Positions 28,001 through 37,000 of a stretch of 64,000 nucleotides of DNA are shown here, in pieces. The notes below the pieces were generated by a model, which was not told the origin of the DNA, ran no database searches, and saw only the letters and a program-made list of their open reading frames with translations. Numbering within the stretch: the stretch's first letter is position 1; each line of letters starts with the position of its first letter. The stretch is taken from assembly GCA_947247005.1 (NCBI GenBank), contig OX365954.1, positions 5,286,001 through 5,350,000 of the forward strand. The letters run 5' to 3'. A program made the translations under genes and the position numbers. The DNA comes from Spisula solida. Taxonomy: Eukaryota > Mollusca > Bivalvia > Venerida > Mactridae.

Positions 28001-31000
28001 ATTTTATTAGAGCATTTCTTGTCCAGAGCATAACTTTGTCACCTCAAGTTCAAATGACTCAAGATTTTGTATGTATGTTTCTTGCAATAAGCCGAAATGC
28101 AGTGCGCAAGAACCATAACTCTGCCTTGCATCGTTTTTTAATTACTTCCCTTAGATTGATTTAATTTGAGCATTTCTTGTCCGGAGGATAACTTTGTCAC
28201 CATGAGGTTGAATGACTTGAAACTTGGTATGCATGTTTCTTACCAAAAGTCCAAGTGCAGTACACAAGAAACGTAACTCTACCTTGTGCCATTTTTCAAT
28301 TTTTTCCCTTTGATTGATTTTATAAGCATTTCTTGTCCGTGGCATAACCTTGTCACCATAACTATTAATGACTCGAAAATAGGAATGCATGTTTCTTTGC
28401 TGTGACATGAAGTGCAGTGCGCAAGAATCATAACTCTAGCTTGTGTAGTGTTTGAATGATTCCCTTCAGATTGATTTTATCAGGACATTTTTTTGACCAG
28501 AGCATCGCTTTGTCGTTTTTAGTTCAGATGACTAGAGAACTCTTGTGAGTCTGGTATGTAGCCCTATACTGGATAGTTTTCCATGACAAATGTGCATTTC
28601 GTCAGGCGACACATGCGACTCGCGGAGCTTTTATTCTTCTTTAAGCTGATTGAAACCTTCTGAAATTGAAATTTTTGAAACTGAAATGCTCAGATCCACT
28701 CTGAACAACTCCAAAAAAATTGTTTTTGCAAGGAGTTGAAGTACTTTCAAATAATCATCAGGACAGTTCTATTGTTGACATAGTATTTAGGTGATATTGT
28801 ACACACTTCAGGTATGGAATCTCTAAGCACAGTCCAGAGAAGTTATTGAAGGTAACGTCACCTCGTAGTGATATGAAGTCTCCTACAAGAAGAAGTTTAA
28901 ATGCTTCATTTCACGTCAGTGATGAAACAGAGGAGGTTGTAGCTAAATCAAGTATACAGGTAATGTAAATCAGGGGCGTAGCCAGCGATACTGACGTACG
29001 CACGTGTGTAACATTAATTTAAAAAGAAGAAATATAAATATGGCCAAAACTGTACTAAAGTCCCAAATTTCCACAAACATGACTCAAACCATAACCACCA
29101 ACTTGAAGGCTTGTGTGTGTAACATCAGTTCAAGCCTGTAAATAGTTTGGTTGGTGTTATTTTACATCACAAGACATGAAACGTAATATAACTCCTTCTT
29201 CAATGTGATGTATATAAATACTGATATAACACATTTGTTCATTAAAATGGTTATTTATGTTACAAGCTTCAATAGATAACTAGAGAAAGTGTTATATTTG
29301 GAAGGAAGGTTTGTCAAAGGCCAAGGTCACTGTGACTCTGAAGACAATATCTATTTAAGATTAGTCAAAGGTCAAGGTCACTGTGACTTTGAACACAATA
29401 TCTATTGAAGGTTAGCCAAAGGTGAAGGTCAATGTGACTTTGAACACAATATCTATTGAAGGTTAGTCAAAGGTCACTGTGACTTTGAACACACTATCTA
29501 TTGAAGGTTAGTCCAAGGTCACTGTGACTTTGAACACAATACCTATTGAAGGTTAGTCAAAGGTGAAGGTCAATGAGACTTTGAACACAATATCTATTGA
29601 AGGTTAGTCAAAGGTCAAGGTCACTGTGACTTTGAACACACTATCTATTGAAGGTTAGTCAAAGGTCAAGGTCAATGTGACTTTGAACACAATATCTATT
29701 GACGGTTAGCCAAAGGTCAAGGCCACTGTGACTTTGAACATAATATCTATCTCTGATTGATATCTTGAGTATGAGCCTTTACCTATGGAGATTAGTCATA
29801 ACATGCACATTATTTTGAAATTGTGAAAGATGTGAGGTCACAGTGACCTTCAATGTGAAACGACTAATCGGCTGCAAGGTAGGGAGCATACATGGGAGCA
29901 TTCATGTTTCATAGACACATGAGTGATAGTTTTCAGGTTTATGCCTGATTTTCAGGTATTTAAGTGTAACAAAAAGTATGTTTGTCTTTATTTTCCCTAT
30001 ATAAATTGTTAATTTTTAAGGATTTCAGGTTTTTCAGAATTTCTAACTTTCACCCATGCTGAGACATCTCTTATTATGCCCCCCTATCGATAGATGGGGA
30101 GGCATAAAGGGATTCACCTGTCCGTCCGTTCGTTCGTCCGTCCGTCCGTACGAATGCACCTGTAGTTGTGGGGTGTGGAACAACAGGCTATTTTTAGATT
30201 CCATTCATTCCGTCACTTGTGGGGTGCAAAATGCTACTTGTGGGTTGCAACCAAACAAAAGAAAGAACAAAAGAAAACCCCACAAGTACCGTCTCATGAG
30301 TACGTCCGTCTGGACGTCCCTCCTTCCTGGTTAACCCAAATTGACCGTTTCTTCTAGCATTAATATGGCTTGCTACAAAGCTTTCATACTTGCATGGATG
30401 TTGTGTATGAACACTCTCCACACGCCAGTATCACCTAACCCCATTTTGACCTTCACCTTGACCTAATTTTGGACTTAGACTTATTTATTGACAAGGCTTT
30501 CACAGGGGGCATAAGCGTTTATTGAACGCAGTCTTGTTTCTCTCTACAGACATTTGATCACATGACTGCTACGATGGAGTCTAAGGATGAAACTGATGCT
30601 ATAACCAAGTCACATGTGAAGAGAGTTGAGGACCAGCATGCATCGCGGGAGACCACCTCTGACCTTGTTAACCGTCCACACATCAAATCTGTCTCAAATA
30701 AGGGTGTCAATCAAGAAAGTGAGCCAGAACCCGAAGCTCGTCCTCACATTAGATCATATGAAGACAATTATGCTAATAAGCGTTCAGATGAACCAGACTA
30801 TGATGGTGTGCCAAAACTAAAGTTAGGTGTGATGCAATCATCGACGGAATCTAAACCAATGGAATGGAAGATTAAGAAACAGAATATTTTTGGTCATTCC
30901 TCTCAGTTAAGTACACAGGAAGTGTCTCTACCAAAAATTAAGAAAACACATGGTAGGTCAGCCACTAGAGAGTCAGACTGGTCCACTGATTTCTGTATTA

Positions 31001-34000
31001 AACCAAGGATAAGAATAAACAGGAACCAGACTGCAAATACAGAATCTGAGGAGGTTCAGTCTGGGAGGCATAGAATAAAAATGAGCAACCAGATGTCGGC
31101 AACAAAGGAGTCAGAATATGTGGATCATGATCTGAAGCGTTTACAAATGTTCAAAGAGAGGAATATTTATGGACATGCCACAGATTCCAGTGTGGAGAGA
31201 TTGTTATATGGAAATTCTGGCAAAGATGGAGCAGAAAATGGTAAGCATTGTGGTAGTGACAATTTGACTGTCCATTAAATTTTGTCATTCAAACACCTGA
31301 TATCAATGTTTGAAGTTTGGCTGATAACCTTTTATCTAGTAAATGATATTAAAATTTTGCAATTCTTATGTAATTCTTCTTTATGTCCATACATAATGAG
31401 ATATACTTACTCATTTACCTAAACAATATGCAGATATATACATGTATGTAATTAAGTAGCTTAGGTTAGTAGTAAAGTGTTAAGGATTCTTTATATTATT
31501 TCCAATCTCAATGTATAGAGCCTGAGTTATAACAATGCTGTCAAACGGGTGTTAATGACCACTGTTACAAAAACAATTTTAAATGAAATTTAACCTGTTT
31601 TGAAAGACCACCTGACAACGAAGACCTTGTTGATCTTCCCATGGGTGGTTTATACTGGATTGACAGGTTTGACTAGATTATCTTTGTGTTGAAATCATGT
31701 TACAGTGCCTTTCACTTAGCTTGTCAAAATAAACTTAATTCTGCAGTAGGTGAAGAATATGGTATTATTAGATAAGTCATCACAAGGAAGATGAGGCTTA
31801 CCATAATTATCTACAGCATGCAGCCTCTGTGCAAAAAAACAAAACAAAAAAAACTGCTCTATATGTTTTGGAAGTATTGACAATATAATGGCTGTATTTA
31901 CCCAGAAGTCCTATTAATTTAATTTCCGATTGTCTGTGTGTAGTTCCAGAGTCAAGACTAGTACCCATGCTGGATGATATTGAATGGGTCACAACTGAAG
32001 TAGAAAAATATCAAGATGACTTCAACATACTAGGTATGTATGTTAACTATATTACAATGATCACTAAGAGGTATAACACACAGTATTTGATACGACTATT
32101 AGCATAATTTAACCGCTGATTATTGTCTATATTTATAACCCCGATTGTATGTTTTTGTAAGGTGGAAGTATCACGAAGATGCTCGAGGTGTTATACCAAC
32201 ACAAATCTGATACTGCACGGTTTGCTCGCGGAAATTTATATATTCAATGTAAGAACCTTGTAATATTCATGCATAAAGGCCAGGATCAGGTCAAATTCTT
32301 CAAGCTATAGTTAACCATCCATTTAGAATATTAGGCAATGCTGTCAATAATGTTATACTTGTTATCACTAAAGTTTTCATTATTGTCTTTCAATTAAGCA
32401 TTAAAAAGTTATAAATAGTGGAAATAAAAACAGTTGAATTCGAACCTATACTGTATGGCACCATCTAGCAATGTGAAGTATGAACGCTTTACACCACTCA
32501 GCTTTCACAACCACCCCAAAAACTTTTTTGCAAACTTTAACCACATAATGAATAAAAAAAGATGATTAAATAATATTTTTTTTTGATATATTCCATTTTA
32601 GCGTAATGATTTTTAGTGAAATAGATAAATAAGGTATAAATTTTGATTACATGGTTTTGTTTCCAGCCAAGACTCCAAGCCCTAGTATTATGACAAGAAC
32701 AGCGACCATAGAATATGGTAACCATGAGAACTATGACAGTATCCATGGTGATATAGAAGGTTATCAGTATCTACCATTGACTGCTGTCATCAAATCTTCT
32801 ATCATCTCAGCACTAGAAGTACAGTATGTCTTCATCTTTTATTCATTCTCATTGATTCTATGAAAAAATCTCAAGTTTTAGCTAAACTATTTGAAAACTA
32901 AGGACGAGGCGATTGCAGTCACTGGAGCGTTGGCGTAATGCTAATGTAAAACATTTTCAAAATTCCTTTAATATTTTGCCTTGATATTTTGCATACTAAA
33001 TTAATTCCTGCCATCATGACCCCAACCTCTACACAGGAGTAAGTAACTCACTCTTATCAAACATTTTGTCAAAATCGTCTGCCCTATCTGACTTGGGTAT
33101 TCTAGGGACAGACATTATAATATGGTCAAGTCCATGTACAGACCATCTGTGAACAAAGACCACTGTTACATAACCTGTCTGTAAATATCACCACTTTTAT
33201 CTCCCATCCGACCATTTTCTTTAAAATTCTCCCAGATCCAATGAAGAGAGACGACCAGTCAACAAAGACCATTCTGCTGTTCCCATGGATGATTTTTTCC
33301 ATATTGTAAATTGGCTCTGCCAAATATGTTATCCACTATAAATAAAGTCATTACTTACTTACTTACCAATTGGTTTGACTGGATCTGACTTGTTTATTAC
33401 AGGGTATCATTGGTGAATGAGAATTTGGTGAAATATTTCCTGACCGACCTGCAGATAGAACAACATTTCATGGCTTTAAGACGTTATCTGTGTATGGGGG
33501 ATGGTGACTTCTCAGAGATACTGTGTGATCTTCTAATGGAGAAGGTATAGTTTATATCAACTCAATAAGTCCATCCTTGACTCTTTACTTCATGGACCCC
33601 TAACCTATTTTTCAGCACATTCAGGTCAATCCTCGACCCTTTATTTAATAAATCCTTGACCTACTTATTTAGAAAAATCAGTCCATCAATGACTCTTTAC
33701 TTCATAAATCCTTGACCTACTTATTTAGAAAAATCAGTCCATCGATGACTCTTTACTTCATAAATCCTTGACCTATTTATCAGCAACATCAGTCCATCGA
33801 TTACTCTTTACTTCATAAATCCTTGACCTATTTATCAGCAACATCAGTCCATCGATGACTCTTTACTTCATAAATCCTTGACCTATTTATCAGCAACATC
33901 TGTTCATCGATGACCCTTTACTTCATAGTGAGTGTCCTGTACGTCCGTTGGTTTGTCCCATTTAAAATGTTAACCTAAACTTTCAAGTTTTTGAAACTCA

Positions 34001-37000
34001 AATATTTGAGGCATTGCTTTTCCATCATTAACACCTTACATTGTCAATGCCATGTAACACTATCCAATATTTTAAAAGAATTATTGCCCCTGATTGGCTT
34101 AGCTCGTTTTTATTGACTATGCTTCAACTGGAACATACCAGTAAGCATTTCTTGATCGCAATCTTGTTTGTGGCTGGTTTTAGTAGAGCATGGAGTCTCT
34201 ATTCTGCTGCTTGATGCAGTTTTAATTGTTCTTATCATAGTTAAGTTAAAATAGGTGCACCATCTCTGTAATGATTTTCTATTTTCTATCTTTCAGAAAA
34301 GAAGTCAAGGAATTTTGCTACAGTATTACATTGTTATTGTTTGTATATTTTCAGTTAGGAACCAATCCACGACCCCAGGATATCATCAATCCTATATTTC
34401 TCAACAACTGTCTCAACAAAGCAGTCCGTCTATCTGTAAACGCTGATGATAAACTAGCTGATAATGTTAGTTTTATTCACAAATATTTACCTCTTACCAT
34501 GGAGCAGACAGCACCAGATGTATTTGATTGTATAGGGCTGCATTATGAGGTATGCCAGTTGTAGTTTTTTTGTTTAGTTTTTTTAAGTGAATCGTAATCC
34601 ATGCAGAACTCTGGTTGCCATGGCAACCGATGGCAACCGATTGGAAAAACTTAAAAAATCATAAAAAGTCAACCACTGGCCAGAGTTCAAAATAATTATA
34701 CAGAAATAGTTTTTTGGTGACCCTCTTACAAAATTTACACTTTTTTTGTGATTCGTCAAAAAACATGGCCACCAGTGAGTGCGGCTCCTTTTGGCCTATA
34801 TAACTATAGTAAATCTTTTTCACTGAAAGTTCAAGCTGGATTTCATCACAAATAGGTAACAATGCTCCATTATTGGTCCATTCTTAAAATAACTAAATAA
34901 TTGAAATCCATGCAGAACTCTGGTTTCCATGGCAACTGAAATCGAGGTTCAGTTTAAATATGGTTCTACTTGATCAATGTGCACAGGTGAGGGACCTAGG
35001 GCCCTATGGGCCTTCTTGTTCATTGCCTGACTATTTTCTATAATTAAAACAATATATTTGAACATACTATCATTGTCCAGTTCACTTTACTTGCAGTCTT
35101 TCAGAACTGGGGCATCTTCTGTAGCATGCACTATCCCCCAAAAACTAAAGTGACTAACCTCTTCTGGCGGCCGAAAATAAATAAAAGCATATAAATGGTT
35201 GTCCAGTCCGTTCAGGCCAATAATTATAGTGGAATGAGACATATTGATTTTGTGCTGGAAGTCTGTCTGGATGGATGTCACAAAGTTCATCTGCGCTTGT
35301 TCTCCTTAACTGTTCGTCTGATTTCAATGGAACTTTACATGATTACTGGGAATCAAGCCTAGTTAAGCATATTGTCAGGAATTTTAGACCAAATGATTTT
35401 TACGGAATAATGGCCCTTTTAGGGAGAAATACTTTTTGTCAAAAAAAACCTTCTAGTAGCACTAGTTTTTAATTGGTGATTTTGATTTCATTTAATACAA
35501 CATCATATATTATTAATTTTCAGGTAAAATGGCCATTGAACATAGTGATTACAGACAATAGTTTACATAAATATGCACAAGTATTCTCCTTCATGTTGCA
35601 ACTAAAGAGGGTTGTTTGGATTCTGAAAGATGTCTGGAATAGACTCAAAAGAGACGGTAATGCTTGTTGCATTGAATATTTACTAGAGAATTGAGTCAAT
35701 CAAGAATTGTATCATTGAATTCCTTAATGTAATTCCATTGCTGCAAAATTAGAGCTTGTTTGAAACTTGGTAGATAAGTTCTAAATGTTTTATGCACATA
35801 TTCAATATCAGTTTCCTATTTACTTCGGTATTTTACTTGGAAAGATTGATCACATGGTAGATAATTCATGCACATTTCCCTCTACCTTTTCCGACTTTAT
35901 GTCAAATCCCCTACAGTATAAATGATTTTATAAACTGAAAATGTGTTAACAAACCCATTACACTTTAATACATGTATTACACTTTGAGAGACACTGCTTT
36001 CACAGTATTGTTCTATATTAAATACTCCCTATATTAAGATCAACCCAGTAAGAAGACCAGCTAAAAGCATACATGCCCTGTTACACGGACCCCTTTGCGT
36101 TAGATTTCATAAAAATAGGGAGGGATTTTCCTTGCTCAAACTTTAAACTTAAATTAGTGAAGTTGTATGCAGTTCTCACTTATTTTAGTTTACAACAATT
36201 CCATGCATGCTTCATTAAGCAATTTAAATTAATATTTGTGATCATTTTCAAAATGTAAACAAAATTTGTCAGGTTCCAGTATGTCCAAGAAATGTGTGAG
36301 ATTTGATCAATTTGTATCAGTAGAGTCTCTAATGCGTGAGATTCACACATGATGCGGGAAATCTAGCATGTATGTAAAAGAATCTCAATTGTTGTCTTGT
36401 CACTGAGCCTGAGGTGTTACCATGCATGTATAGTACGAAGATTTTAACATTAGTCTCGACCTTAGCATAATTTAACAGATGATATTTTTTCTATATTTAT
36501 AACCTCATAAACGGTGAGTATTACAAAGGTTCTCAAGGTGTAATACAAACACAAATCTAAAGGAGTGATATTGCACTTGTGATGTGCTCGCGGAACTAGA
36601 TATATTGGTATTCAATGCAAGAACCATGTTTAAAGGTTAGGATCAGCTTACAGGGCTTTTTTCCATATATAGTATATATATCTCTTGAAAAAAATCTTAA
36701 AAATTATGCAGTTTTCCCAAAAATGAATTTTACCCATACAGTATCAGTTTCCCATGTTAAACAAGACTGCGTTCAATAAACGCTTATGCCCCCTGTGGAA
36801 GCCTTGTCCATAAATAAGTCTAAGTCCAAAATTAGGTCAAGGTGAAGGTCAAAATGGGGTTAGGTGATACTGGCGTGTGGAGAGTGTTCATACACAACAT
36901 CCATGCAAGTATGAAAGCTTTGTAGCAAGCCATATTAATGCTAGAAGAAACGGTCAATTTGGGTTAACCAGGACGGACGAACGGACGGACAGGTGAATCA

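Noticed and set aside
32160..32250. Additional TUBGCP6 exon between exons 22 and 23
   Set aside because: Exons 22 and 23 join in phase without it, and the stretch belongs to a dispersed repeat also found at 36465.
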